Assembly (NCBI RefSeq): GCF_000455365.1 | Contig: NZ_HG315684.1 | Location: 581,611 to 645,610 of the forward strand | Direction of reading: 5' to 3' | Length of the DNA stretch: 64,000 nucleotides | Source of the DNA: Halopiger djelfimassiliensis | Lineage (GTDB): Archaea > Halobacteriota > Halobacteria > Halobacteriales > Natrialbaceae | In this document: piece after piece, positions 15,901-25,046 of the stretch | How positions within the stretch are numbered: the first letter of the stretch is position 1 | Layout of the letters: every line of letters begins with the position of its first letter | Notes under the pieces: model-generated | Databases searched by the model: none | What the model was told of the DNA's origin: nothing | What the model saw: the letters and a program-made list of their open reading frames with translations, nothing else | Translations under genes and position numbers: made by a program

Positions 15901-15935
15901 TGTGTATAATCGGATTTGGAGAACGGTACCGATGA

Positions 15936-16580
15936 TCAGTCCGCAGCGTCGGGAACCTGACTCCCTTCGACGTACGGCAACTCCTCGGCTTTTTTCCGGA
16001 CTTCGCCGGCGTTTGACTTCATCAGCGCCGTCGTGTCCCAGACGCCCTCGACCAGAGCCTTCCGCTGGGCCTCGTCGACGGTGACGTCGATCGTCTCGTC
16101 CCCGTAGGTCACTTCCTCGGCCTCGATGTCGATCTCGAGGTCGCCGTTGGGGTGTTCGTCGACCCAGTCCTGCAGGGCTTCGATCGTCTCGGCGTCCGCC
16201 GTGACGGTCGGGATACCCAGCGCCAGACAGTTGCCCGCGAAAATCTCGGCGAAGCTCTCGCCGATCAGGGCGTCGATGCCCCAGCGCATCAGCGCCTGCG
16301 GGGCGTGCTCGCGCGAGGAGCCGCAGCCGAAATTGTTGTTGACGACCATCACCGACGAATCTCGGTAGCGATCCTCGTTCATCGGGTGGTCCTTGGGGTT
16401 GTCGTCGTCGTCGAACCGGACGTCGAAGAACGCGAACTCGCCCAGCCCGTCGAAGGTGACGACCTTCATGAACCGCGCGGGGATGATCTGATCGGTGTCG
16501 ATGTCGTTGCCCCGGATCGGGATGCCCGATCCCGAGACGGAGTCGACTTCGGGAATCTCGACTGCATCAGCATCGGCCAT
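15936..16580 (-). CDS. leuD: 3-isopropylmalate dehydratase, small subunit
   Basis: Works with LeuC to convert 2-isopropylmalate to 3-isopropylmalate in leucine synthesis. The 214-aa sequence has the swivel-domain features: RGNDIDTDQIIPARF near the N-terminus, NFGCGSSREHAPQAL, and FAGNCLALGIPTV. Length is at the usual 160-215 range. The start overlaps the leuC stop by one base, so the two subunits are translationally coupled. The gene is the last of the contiguous leu/ilv operon. Confidence 0.94.
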   Translation of the reverse strand: MADADAVEIPEVDSVSGSGIPIRGNDIDTDQIIPARFMKVVTFDGLGEFAFFDVRFDDDDNPKDHPMNEDRYRDSSVMVVNNNFGCGSSREHAPQALMRWGIDALIGESFAEIFAGNCLALGIPTVTADAETIEALQDWVDEHPNGDLEIDIEAEEVTYGDETIDVTVDEAQRKALVEGVWDTTALMKSNAGEVRKKAEELPYVEGSQVPDAAD

Positions 16581-18004
16581 TAGGCGGTCACCTCCGCTTC
16601 CGGCAGTTCGCGTACGTCGGTCACTTCCCCGGTGATCGCCGCCGCGGCGACCATCCGCGGGTTCATCAACACCGTCCGGCCGTCCTTGCTGCCCTGCCGG
16701 CCGACGAAGTTCCGGTTTGAGGAGGAGGCACAGGCCTCGTCACCCTCGAGCTGGTCCTCGTTCATGCCCAGACACATCGAACAGCCGGCGTTTCGCCACT
16801 CGAAGCCGGCCTCCTCGAAGACGGCTTTCAGCCCTTCCTCCTCGGCGGCACGCTGGACGCGCTGGCTGCCGGGCACGACCATCGCGCGGACGTCGTCGTG
16901 GACCTCTCGTCCCGCAACGACTCGAGCCGCGCGGCGCAGGTCCGGCAGGCGGGCGTTCGTACAGGAGCCGAGGAAGGCCACGTCGATCCCGTAGCCGTCC
17001 ATCGTGTCGCCGGGCTCGACGCGCATGTGCTCCTGTGCGCGCCGGGCGGTGTCCTGCTTGTCCTCGGGCAGCTCCTCCGGTGCCGGGATCGGCTCGGTGA
17101 TGCCGACGCCCTGTCCGGGGGTGGTCCCCCACGTCACGACGGGTTCGAGTTCGTCGGCGTCGATCCGAACGACGTCGTCGTACTCGGCGTCCGCGTCCGA
17201 GCGGATCGACTCCCAGTAGGGTTTGAGTTCCTCGAACTGCTCAGGGTTCTCCTGGAAGTAGTCGGTCTTCTCGAGCCACTCGTAGGTGGTCTCGTCGGGG
17301 TTGACGTAACCCGCGCGGGCACCGCCCTCGATGGACATGTTACAGATCGACATCCGTCCCTCCATGCCCAGCGACTCGATGGCGGAGCCGGCGTACTCGT
17401 AGACGTAGCCGACGCCGCCTTCCGTACCGAGACGACGGATGATCTCGAGGATGACGTCCTTGGCCTCGACGCCGTCGCCGAGTTCGCCGTCGACTTGGAT
17501 CTTGCGGACCTGCTGTTTCTCCATGGCGACGGTCCCCGTCGCGAGGACGTCCCGGATCTGGGAGGTTCCGATACCGAACGCGAGCGCGCCGAAGGCACCG
17601 TGGGTCGAGGTGTGGGAGTCGCCACAGACGATCGTCTTGCCCGGCTGGGTGAGTCCCTGCTCCGGCCCGATGACGTGGACGATCCCCTGATCGCCCGTCG
17701 TCGGGTCCGAGAACTCGATCCCCGCCTCGCGGACGTTGCGCTCGAGTTCGGCCATCATTTCCTCGGCCGCGTCCTCCTCGTAGGGTCGGGACTGGTCGGC
17801 CGTCGGGACGATGTGATCGACCGTCGCGTGGGTCAGGTCGGGGTAGGCGACCTCGAGGTCGCGTTCGCGGAGCATCCCGAACGCCTGCGGGCTGGTCACC
17901 TCGTGGATGAGGTGGAGGCCGACGAACAGCTGGTCCTGTCCGGTCGGCAGCGTGGTCACCGTGTGGCGATCCCAGACCTTGTCGTACAGCGTGCCCTCGC
18001 TCAT
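16580..18004 (-). CDS. leuC: 3-isopropylmalate dehydratase, large subunit
   Basis: 474-aa aconitase-superfamily subunit carrying the [4Fe-4S] cluster and the active site. Seen directly: [23 protein letters not shown], the Cys ligands in [12 protein letters not shown] and [14 protein letters not shown], and [16 protein letters not shown] near the end. The N-terminus ([11 protein letters not shown]) matches the bacterial-type LeuC, longer than the roughly 420-aa archaeal HACN-type. It overlaps the stop of the upstream 93-aa gene by 4 bp (ATGA) and the start of leuD by 1 bp. Confidence 0.95.
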   Translation of the reverse strand: MSEGTLYDKVWDRHTVTTLPTGQDQLFVGLHLIHEVTSPQAFGMLRERDLEVAYPDLTHATVDHIVPTADQSRPYEEDAAEEMMAELERNVREAGIEFSDPTTGDQGIVHVIGPEQGLTQPGKTIVCGDSHTSTHGAFGALAFGIGTSQIRDVLATGTVAMEKQQVRKIQVDGELGDGVEAKDVILEIIRRLGTEGGVGYVYEYAGSAIESLGMEGRMSICNMSIEGGARAGYVNPDETTYEWLEKTDYFQENPEQFEELKPYWESIRSDADAEYDDVVRIDADELEPVVTWGTTPGQGVGITEPIPAPEELPEDKQDTARRAQEHMRVEPGDTMDGYGIDVAFLGSCTNARLPDLRRAARVVAGREVHDDVRAMVVPGSQRVQRAAEEEGLKAVFEEAGFEWRNAGCSMCLGMNEDQLEGDEACASSSNRNFVGRQGSKDGRTVLMNPRMVAAAAITGEVTDVRELPEAEVTA

Positions 18005-18282
18005 TCCTCGTCCTCTACGGGGTCGGAATCGGCGTTTCGGCCGCGCTCGAAGACGCGATTGGCGTCGTCGGCGTCGTGTGGCGGCGTGTGCGGGACGTCT
18101 TTCATGGTCTGTTTTCGGTCACCGTCGTCGTCATCGGCTGGCGTCGAATCCGCCGCGGCCCGTTCACCGCCGTCGGCGACGACGATCGGCCCGCGGCTGA
18201 ACAGCTGGCCGGCCGTTTCGCCGGTGTAGGGGTTCGTGTGGTCGATCTCTGCCATCGTATCGGTGGTATCGTTGTCGGTCAT
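18001..18282 (-). CDS. 93-aa acidic protein in the leu/ilv operon
   Basis: A short, strongly acidic protein between ilvC and leuC, overlapping the leuC start by ATGA. After a polar N-terminus it reads [25 protein letters not shown], then a low-complexity Asp/Ala stretch and [12 protein letters not shown] near the middle of the tail. An internal ATG (MAEIDHT) could be the true start. The coupling to leuC and the ordered HTNPYTGE segment argue for a real gene, perhaps an accessory or assembly factor for the dehydratase; that role is a guess. Confidence 0.7.
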   Translation of the reverse strand: MTDNDTTDTMAEIDHTNPYTGETAGQLFSRGPIVVADGGERAAADSTPADDDDGDRKQTMKDVPHTPPHDADDANRVFERGRNADSDPVEDEE

Positions 18283-18321
18283 GGTCTCGTGTAGTGTCGG
18301 TATAGTCGTGGTTCTCGGTCG

Positions 18322-19374
18322 TCAGTCGTCCGCCGGCACCCCGGCATCGGCGGACTCGGTTTCGTCCTGTTGTTCGGCCCAGGCGAACAGGTCGCGCAGT
18401 CGCTCGCCGACGGCCTCGATCTCGTGGTCCTTCTCGGCCTGTCGAAGCTGCGTGTAGCTCGGGCGGCCGGCCTGGTTCTCGAGAATCCACTCGCGCGTGA
18501 ACTCGCCGTTCTGAATCCCCTCGAGGGTCTCCTCCATGTTCTCGCGGACGTGTTCGTCGACGATCTCGTCGCCGCGGGTCAGCCCGCCGTACTCGGCGGT
18601 ATCCGAAACCGAATCCCACATCTCGCCGAGCCCGCCTTCGTACATCAGATCGACGATCAGTTTGAGCTCGTTCAGACACTCGAAGTAGGCGATCTCGGGC
18701 GAATAGCCGGCGTCGACGAGCGTCTCGTAGCCGTGCTTGACCAGCGAGGTGACCCCGCCACAGAGCACCGCCTGCTCGCCGAACAGGTCCGACTCGACCT
18801 CCTCCCGGAACGTCGTCTCGATGACGCCGGCGCGGGTACAGCCGATTCCCTTCGCGTACGCGAGGGCGCGGTCGTGTGCGTCGCCGGTCTCGTCCTGATA
18901 GACCGCCAACAGTCCGGGCGTCCCTTCGTCGTTCTCGTAGTTGCGACGGACGAGATGCCCCGGACTCTTCGGGGCGACCATCGTCACGTCGACGCCCTCG
19001 GGCGGGTTGATCTGGTTGTAGTGGATGTTCAGTCCGTGGGCGAACTGCAGCGTGTCACCCGACTCGAGGTTCGGTTCGATGGCGTTCTCGTAGACCGCCG
19101 GCTGGACGGTGTCGGGAACGAGCACCGAGACGTAGCTCGCCTTCGCGGCCGCCTCGTCGGGGGTCGCGACCTCGAGCCCGTCGGCTTCGGCAGCGTCTCT
19201 CGAGGCGGAGTCCTCGCGCAGGCCGACGACCACGTCGACGCCGCTCTCGTGGAGGTTCAGCGCGTGGGCGTGGCCCTGGCTTCCGTAGCCGAGGACGGCT
19301 ACCGTCTCGTCGTCGATGGTCGATACGTCCGCGTCGTCGTCGTAGTAGATGTCGGTGGTGAATTCGTCAGTCAT
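18322..19374 (-). CDS. ilvC: ketol-acid reductoisomerase
   Basis: Isomerises and reduces acetolactate or acetohydroxybutyrate, the second common step to valine, leucine and isoleucine. The 350-aa class I enzyme has the Rossmann loop [28 protein letters not shown], and the Mg-binding helices with [12 protein letters not shown] and [17 protein letters not shown]. Length is normal. Start ATG at 19374 lies within the end of ilvN (8-bp overlap), so ilvB, ilvN and ilvC form a tightly coupled run. Confidence 0.95.
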   Translation of the reverse strand: MTDEFTTDIYYDDDADVSTIDDETVAVLGYGSQGHAHALNLHESGVDVVVGLREDSASRDAAEADGLEVATPDEAAAKASYVSVLVPDTVQPAVYENAIEPNLESGDTLQFAHGLNIHYNQINPPEGVDVTMVAPKSPGHLVRRNYENDEGTPGLLAVYQDETGDAHDRALAYAKGIGCTRAGVIETTFREEVESDLFGEQAVLCGGVTSLVKHGYETLVDAGYSPEIAYFECLNELKLIVDLMYEGGLGEMWDSVSDTAEYGGLTRGDEIVDEHVRENMEETLEGIQNGEFTREWILENQAGRPSYTQLRQAEKDHEIEAVGERLRDLFAWAEQQDETESADAGVPADD

Positions 19375-20047
19375 CGGTGGCTGTATACTGTTGATCGGCG
19401 GTTCGGTTCGCCTCGTCGGCGGACTGTTCCACGGCGCTCGGTGCGGCCGTCTCGTCGGTGCCGCGGGCCAGCGCCGTCGTTCCGGTCCGGGAGATCTCCC
19501 GGATGCCGAACCGGCTGAAGGTCGCGATCGCGGCTTCGATCTTCTGGCGCGCGCCGGTGATCTCGAACGTCGCCGTCTCGGGACTCGAGTCGACGGTCGT
19601 CGCGTCGTACATGTCCGCGACGGCGTTGACCGCGGCCGGCTCCTCGGCGTCGACTTTCACGAGCGCCAGCTCCCGGCGCATGGCGTCCGGCTCGAGTTCG
19701 CGCACGGCGATGACCGGCACCAGTTTCCGCAGCTGCTTTTTGATCTGGTCGATCCCGGGATCGGGCTCCTCGACGACCAGCGTGATCCGCGCGCGGTTTT
19801 CGTCCGTCGTCGGGCCGACGGTCAGGCTCTCGATGTTGAACTGCCGCCGCGAGAACAGCCCCGAAACGTCCGAGAGCACGCCCGGTTCGTGTTCGACCAG
19901 CGCCGAGATGACGGTCCGACGGGGTTCGTGGGTCGCCTCGACCTCGGGGTCGATGCGGATCCCCTGCCGGTTTCGCCGTCCGCTCGGCGACGGTCGTTCC
20001 TCCGGCGGCGGCCCTTCCAGTCCGCGCTGGCGGTCGTCGCTCGTCAT
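19367..20047 (-). CDS. ilvN: acetolactate synthase, small regulatory subunit
   Basis: 226 aa that bind the end-product amino acid and activate IlvB. After a basic, disordered N-terminus (about 50 residues) comes the ACT domain [24 protein letters not shown] with [10 protein letters not shown], then the second ferredoxin-like domain (REL..VKV..., [29 protein letters not shown]). I choose the ATG at 20047 because it overlaps the ilvB stop by 4 bp; the longer open frame upstream is antisense-like material inside ilvB. The C-terminal 40 residues are an acidic extension. Confidence 0.92.
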   Translation of the reverse strand: MTSDDRQRGLEGPPPEERPSPSGRRNRQGIRIDPEVEATHEPRRTVISALVEHEPGVLSDVSGLFSRRQFNIESLTVGPTTDENRARITLVVEEPDPGIDQIKKQLRKLVPVIAVRELEPDAMRRELALVKVDAEEPAAVNAVADMYDATTVDSSPETATFEITGARQKIEAAIATFSRFGIREISRTGTTALARGTDETAAPSAVEQSADEANRTADQQYTATDD

Positions 20048-21852
20048 AGCTGGTCCTCCGTCAGTGCGAACTGGCCGTTGTCGCCGCCGCTTGGCACCAT
20101 CGGGTAGACGTTGGCCTGCGGATCGATGTGGACGTCGATCACCGACGGGCCGTCGTACTCGAGTGCGGCCTCGATGGTGTCGGCGACCTCGTCGTAGTCG
20201 TCGATCCGGTACCCCTGTGCGCCGAAGGCCTCGGCGAGCTTGTCGAACTCGGGCATCCAGTTGTACTCCGAGGCGGCGTGGCGGCCCTCGAAGAAGGCGT
20301 CCTGCCACTGCCGGACCATGCCGATGTACTCGTTGTTGAGCACGGCGACCGTGATATCGAGGTTCTCGCGGACGGCCACGGACAGCCCCTGCATCGTCAT
20401 CAGGAACGAGCCGTCGCCGTCGATACAGACGACGTCCTGCTCGTCGTCGGCCGCCAGCCGCGCGCCGATGGCGGCGGGCAGCCCGTACCCCATCGTGCCG
20501 AGACCGTGACTCGAGACCCATGTCCGCGGCTCGGTGAAGGTCCAGTACTGGCAGGCCCACATCTGGTGTTGGCCGACGCCGGTGGTCACGATGGTGTCGT
20601 CGTCGGTGGCCTCGTCCAAGGCCTCGACGACGAACTCCGGCTGCACGGGTTCGTCCTCGGGCGCGTCGTAGGCCATCGAGTAGTCCGATTTCCACTGCTG
20701 GCACTGGGCACGCCACTTCGTCGCCTGTGGCGACTCCTCGACTGCCGCGGCCAGTTGCTCAACGACGGTTTCTGCGTCCCCGACCAGCGGGTAGTCCGCG
20801 TGGATGTTCTTCGAGATCTCGGCGGGATCGATGTCGACGTGGATGACCTCCGCGTCGGGCGCGAAGGTCTCGATGCCGCCGGTCAACCGGTCGTCGAACC
20901 GGGTGCCGATCCCGATCAGCGTATCACAGTGGGTGATCGCCATGTTGGCGTAGCCGGTCCCGTGCATCCCCGCCATCTCCAGCGAGAGTTCGTGGTCCTC
21001 GGGGAACGCGCCGAGGCCGGGCATCGTGGTGATGACCGGGATCTCGTGTTCGACGGCGAACGCCCGGCAGGCCTCGCTGGCCTCGCCTTTGATGACGCCG
21101 CCGCCCAGCAGCATGACTGGTTTGTTCGCGTTCTCGATGCGCTCGGCCGCCGCCGCGACGATCTCCGGGTTCGCCCGCTCCTGGACCTCGTAGGTGTCGG
21201 GCGTTTTCGGCTCGTCCGGCTCGCTGTCCGTCTCGGCGTTGGTGACGTCTTTGGGCAGGTCGACGAGCGTCGGACCGGGCCGTCCCTCGCGGGCCAGCGC
21301 CAGCGCCTCGCTGACGTCGGTTCCGACCCGATCGGGTTCGGCCGAGAACGTGTTGTCCTTCGTGATCGGCGTCGTGACGCCGGTCGTATCTGTTTCCTGG
21401 AAGGCGTCGTTGCCGACGAACGCCGTCGGAACCTGTCCCGTCAGCGCGAGCATCGGGTCCGAGTCCATGTCGGCGTCGGCGATCCCCGTCACGAGGTTCG
21501 TCGCGCCCGGCCCGGACGTCGCCAGACAGATCCCCGGTTCGCCGGAGACGATGCCGTAGGCGTCGGCCGCGTGGGCCGCGCCCTGCTCGTGGGCCATCGT
21601 CACGTGGTAGATGTCGGAATCGTAGAGAGCGTCGTAGACGGGCATGATCGCTCCGCCCTGAACGCCGAAGGCGTACTCGACGCCCGCGTTCTCGAGGGCG
21701 CGAACGACGGCCTCGGCACCGTTGGTGACCGGCTTCGGCGTCGTCTCCGACCGCGCCTCGGCGTCGGTTTCCGTGGCCGTCTCGTCGGTAAACTGCTCGT
21801 GTTCCTGTTCCTCCGTGTCGGCTGGAGTGACCTTTGCTGCGCGTTCGCTCAT
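20044..21852 (-). CDS. ilvB: acetolactate synthase, large catalytic subunit
   Basis: 602-aa thiamine-diphosphate enzyme that condenses pyruvate with a second 2-oxo acid. Domains in order: an acidic extension (1-40), TPP-PYR domain with the catalytic Glu (MAHEQGAAHAADAYG), central FAD-associated domain (MLLGGGVIKGEAS, GIGTRFDDRLTG), and TPP-binding domain with the GDGSFLMTMQGLSVAVRENLDI ... NNEYIGMV metal motif. It follows leuA after a 344-bp gap and overlaps ilvN by 4 bp. Confidence 0.95.
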   Translation of the reverse strand: MSERAAKVTPADTEEQEHEQFTDETATETDAEARSETTPKPVTNGAEAVVRALENAGVEYAFGVQGGAIMPVYDALYDSDIYHVTMAHEQGAAHAADAYGIVSGEPGICLATSGPGATNLVTGIADADMDSDPMLALTGQVPTAFVGNDAFQETDTTGVTTPITKDNTFSAEPDRVGTDVSEALALAREGRPGPTLVDLPKDVTNAETDSEPDEPKTPDTYEVQERANPEIVAAAAERIENANKPVMLLGGGVIKGEASEACRAFAVEHEIPVITTMPGLGAFPEDHELSLEMAGMHGTGYANMAITHCDTLIGIGTRFDDRLTGGIETFAPDAEVIHVDIDPAEISKNIHADYPLVGDAETVVEQLAAAVEESPQATKWRAQCQQWKSDYSMAYDAPEDEPVQPEFVVEALDEATDDDTIVTTGVGQHQMWACQYWTFTEPRTWVSSHGLGTMGYGLPAAIGARLAADDEQDVVCIDGDGSFLMTMQGLSVAVRENLDITVAVLNNEYIGMVRQWQDAFFEGRHAASEYNWMPEFDKLAEAFGAQGYRIDDYDEVADTIEAALEYDGPSVIDVHIDPQANVYPMVPSGGDNGQFALTEDQL

Positions 21853-22196
21853 CGATAGTCTCCCGCCGCAGTGCGGCGATCCGTGACTGTATAGTGTGGT
21901 GTCATCTGCTGGGTTGCTGGTCGCTGTGAGAACGGTGCGACGAATCCGGATTCGAGGTGTAGGACTAGATGAGGGGCGAGAGCGCCCCTACAATACGGAT
22001 CGAAGCGAACGCGCTGCTGCCGACGACGGGCGTGCAGGTCGGCAACGAAGCGCGAACCGTCATTACTGATACCATACACCGTTCCAGGGATATAATGCTT
22101 CCGAGTCCCATGGGTCGGGCAAATCTTGCCGCGCGGCTGGGAGCGCGATAGCCGGCGCTCGCGAGCGGGTGGAAACGGGCTCGAGGAGGTCATCGC
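21853..22196 (-). promoter_or_regulatory. leuA-ilvB intergenic region with hairpin
   Basis: A 344-bp gap in an otherwise tightly packed operon. A perfect 7-bp stem with a 4-base loop (aggggcg-agag-cgcccct) occurs at 21970-21987. No T-run follows on the minus strand, so it is not an obvious terminator. AT-rich strings near 22085-22105 could be a second promoter for ilvB. No gene is supported. Confidence 0.4.
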
Positions 22197-23436
22197 CTAG
22201 ACGCGCACCTCCTCGTCCTCTCGGGTCCGCTGGCGCTCGACGTCGGCCTCCTCGGCGAATCGCTCGAGGTCGCTGACCGTAACGCGGCGCTTCTGGGCTC
22301 CGTAGTCCTTTACCCGACGGGTGACCGCACGGACCTGCTCGTCGGTGGGGTCGAACCCACACTCATGGAGGCGTTCCCGGACCGAGTGGGTGCCGGTGTG
22401 TTTCCCCATGACGAGTCGGCGCTTGGCACCGACCATCTCCGGGGTCATGACGCCGGGTTCGAAGGTGTCGGAGTTCTCGATGACGCCGGCGGCGTGGATG
22501 CCGCTCTCGTGGGAGAAGGCGTTGTCGCCGACGACGGGCTTGTTGCCCGGCGTCGCCATCCCGCTTTTCTCCTCGACGACGTTCGAGAGTTCGGTGATGC
22601 GCGTCGTATCGATCCCCGTCTCGGTCTGGTAGAGCGATTCGACGGCCATCACGAACTCCTCGTAGGCGGCATTACCCGCGCGTTCGCCGATGGAGTTGAC
22701 CGACACCTGCGCTTGGTCGGCCCCCGCTTCGATACCGGCCAGCGCATTGGCCGTGGCCAGCCCGAAGTCGTCGTGGGTGTGGACGTCGATCCGCGCGTCG
22801 GTGTGTGCCGAGATCTTCTCGATCATCTCCCGGAACCGACCCGGCGTGGCGACGCCACACGTGTCGGGAACGTTGATCCAGTCGGTTCCCGCCTCGGTGA
22901 CCGCCTCGATCACCTCGAGCAGGAACGCCTCGTCGGTTCGGGTCGCGTCCATCGGCGAGAACATACAGGTCGCTCCCGCCTCCGTGATGCGTTCGACCGA
23001 CTCGACTGCGCGCTGTACGACCTCGTCCCGCGTGGCGTGCATCGAATCCTCGATCTGGACGTCGCTGGTGGATACGAACGTATGCACCATCTCGACGCCG
23101 GAGTCCAGCGCCGCTTCGATGTCGGCGTCGACGACGCGGGCTAACCCGCAGGTGGTCGTCGACGTCGAAGACGCGATGTCACGAACGGCCTCGAACTCCG
23201 CGTCGGAGTTGACGGGGAACCCGGCCTCGATGACGTGGGTCCCCATCTCGTCTAGGATCGAGGCGATCTGCCGTTTGTCGTCGTACGAGAACGAAGTTCC
23301 GGGCGACTGTTCACCATCCCGGAGGGTGGTATCGAAGACACGTGCTGACTCGATTTCGTCAGTAGAATCTAACGTGCCCTGGAAGAACTCGACCCCCCTG
23401 ACTGGTATCAGAGGATGGGCTGTCTTGTGAAGACAT
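22197..23436 (-). CDS. leuA: 2-isopropylmalate/citramalate synthase, frameshifted near start
   Basis: HMGL-like TIM-barrel enzyme that condenses acetyl-CoA with a 2-oxo acid. From EFFQGTL on, the sequence is intact: DTTLRDGEQSPGTSF (catalytic Arg and metal Asp), HTHDDFGLATANALAG (metal-binding HxH), GERAGNAAYEE, and HESGIHAAGV. The predicted start (ATG at 23436, MSSQDSPSS) has a TATA box 25 bp upstream, but it is out of frame with the enzyme: a G6 run at 23393-23398 would need to be G5 or G8 to join them. The first in-frame ATG (23246) would omit the catalytic motif. The LeuA C-terminal allosteric domain is absent, so a citramalate synthase is possible. Confidence 0.85.
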
Positions 23437-23460
23437 TGTATCCGAATTCCAGGCGGGATG

Positions 23461-23470
23461 CCATATATAA
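23461..23470 (-). promoter_or_regulatory. TATA box of the leu/ilv operon
   Basis: On the minus strand ttatatatgg ends 25 bp before the ATG at 23436. This spacing puts transcription start at or next to the start codon, the normal leaderless arrangement in haloarchaea. It supports 23436 as the genuine leuA start despite the frameshift. Confidence 0.6.
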
Positions 23471-23838
23471 CTCTTGTGGTGAATGAACTGCGCTATTAGA
23501 CCATGAACGATGATGATGGTAGTGACGGGATCAAAACCGCAGGACATCAACGCCATGAATGCATATATATTCCCTATTATCATACAACCCTGCGGAGCAC
23601 GAGCGCCGTAATCTACCCGGCAGTGGAACGCGATAGCGGGCTGACCCGCCCCGAAACCATCGGCGAATCGCTGGCGCGCACCTTGCAGTGGACGGTCGAC
23701 CACTCGAGGAGATGTTAGACGGACTGACGTTAACATACGTTCGATTACCTCCCCTTCGAGAATACATCCTCGAACAAGAGCGTCGATCGTGACACAATGT
23801 GTCCCGGTAGCTCGTCGAGACGAGCGAGTCGAAACCCG
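23471..23838. other. leu operon upstream region with possible leader frame
   Basis: Between the leuA promoter and the Lrp gene no full gene is supported. On the minus strand an ATG at 23583 opens a 49-codon frame running in phase into the leuA start codon; its middle reads VTTIIIVHGLIA, dense in Ile, Val and Leu codons. A second TATA-like string (aatatatatgc) lies at about 23560-23570. A leader peptide sensing branched-chain aminoacyl-tRNA is conceivable but speculative. Confidence 0.3.
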
Positions 23839-24432
23839 TTACTCGAGTGCGTCCCGATGTGACTCGTACCGGCTCAGATACCGCTTCTCACAGGACGGAC
23901 AACAGAACGCCTTGATCTCGCCGTCGACGGTCGCCGTCACGCCGTCGTCGGTGATCGTCTTCCCACAGACGATACATTCGAGCGAGAACCCGTCGGCCGA
24001 GAGGCCGACGATCCGATCCGAACGGGCGAGCAACGTCCCGTCGTACCCCGTCAGGTCCGCCAGATCGAGTCGGGACTCGAGCCACGAGCGGACGCTGGCG
24101 TCGGGGACGGTCGCGTGGACGATCACCCGGCCGTCCATCCCCTCGAAGAGTTCCTCGACGCCGTCGAGGTCCGCTGCGGCCGCGTAGACGTCGTCGACAG
24201 CATCCGGTTTCGGCTCGAGTTCGACCAGCACCGGCGTATCCCCGCGCAGTTTCTCCCGATCGACGTCGATCGTAAACCCCTGAATGATCCCTTGCTCCTC
24301 GAGCCGCGAAATCCGATCGGAGACGGCCGGCGGGGTCAGCCCGACGTGGTCCGCGATTTCCTTGTACGGCCGCCGGGCATCGGCGGTCAGTAACTCGAGG
24401 ATCTCGAGATCGGTGTCGTCGAGTTCTCGCAT
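23839..24432 (-). CDS. Lrp/AsnC-type regulator with C-terminal TRASH domain
   Basis: 197 aa. Residues 1-60 form the AsnC helix-turn-helix (LDDTDLEILELLTADARRPYKEIADHVGLTPPAVSDRISRLEE, read in parts). A ligand-binding region follows, then a TRASH zinc/copper-binding domain at about 150-185 (CIVCGKTI ... CCPSCEKRY). In haloarchaea this Lrp-TRASH combination is known for copper-responsive regulators. I use the ATG at 24432, which gives the normal MRELDDTD start; the longer frame upstream is not protein-like. No copper ATPase gene is adjacent here, so the metal and targets stay open. It also lies directly upstream of the leu/ilv operon. Confidence 0.88.
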   Translation of the reverse strand: MRELDDTDLEILELLTADARRPYKEIADHVGLTPPAVSDRISRLEEQGIIQGFTIDVDREKLRGDTPVLVELEPKPDAVDDVYAAAADLDGVEELFEGMDGRVIVHATVPDASVRSWLESRLDLADLTGYDGTLLARSDRIVGLSADGFSLECIVCGKTITDDGVTATVDGEIKAFCCPSCEKRYLSRYESHRDALE

Positions 24433-24647
24433 GCCCGGCGGTTGGAACGGCGCGACAAAGAGTGTATCCCGCCGACACGCGCCGGGGTGGCAGAACGGTC
24501 CTCCGGTCGCGGTCACCACGCGATGGCGACCGACGAGACCACCGCCCGGCTGGCGGGCCGGCTCTCGACCCGAACACACCTCGTCTCTGAGAGACAGGTC
24601 GAGGCTCGAGGCGAACGTTTTTCTCGTCACACTTCGAGGAAGGGCAC

Positions 24648-24938
24648 ATGAGCGACTTCGACCTCGATCTCCGAACGGTCGAGGAACACATCGACGAAGA
24701 ACTCGATATCGAGGGGAGTATCGTCCTGGGCGTCCTCGATGGGACGACCCCGGCCGACGACTGGCTCGAGGCGATCTCGAAGGGGAACGTGCTCGTGCTC
24801 TGTGTCGACGGTGACGTCAACGAACTGGCCGCCGGCTTCGCCCGCGACGTCAGGGAAGCTGGCGGCAACCTCGTCCACTTCCGTGGCTTTCTGCTCGTGA
24901 CGCCGCCGGGCGTGGACGTGAACACGGATCGACTCTGA
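24648..24938 (+). CDS. DUF5779-type small haloarchaeal protein
   Basis: 96 aa with a single alpha/beta domain: DLDLRTVEEHIDEELDIEGSIVLGVLDG and GNVLVLCVDGDVNELAAGFARDV, then LVHFRGFLLVTPPGVDV. From memory this matches a haloarchaea-specific family of unknown function (DUF5779). It is transcribed divergently from the Lrp-TRASH gene with about 215 bp between them. The sequence is ordered and well conserved in character, which suggests a cytosolic core function, but none is known. Confidence 0.75.
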   Translation: MSDFDLDLRTVEEHIDEELDIEGSIVLGVLDGTTPADDWLEAISKGNVLVLCVDGDVNELAAGFARDVREAGGNLVHFRGFLLVTPPGVDVNTDRL

Positions 24939-25046
24939 GCTCACCGGTTTGTTTTCGGGTTTGTGCCGATCTTCGAGGGGCCGTCGGGATCGATCGCGTT
25001 TTCCCGGCGGTCCCGCTCGCCCTGCCGCCGTCGTCGGGAACGAGAC

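Noticed and set aside
20128-21858. 576-codon frame antisense to ilvB
   Set aside because: ilvB is unambiguous; the antisense frame is Asp/Arg/Val-rich shadow.
23359-23736. 125-codon frame overlapping the leuA start as an independent gene
   Set aside because: Its end is the out-of-frame leuA N-terminus and its start is low-complexity; only the short Ile/Val-rich part is kept as a speculative leader.
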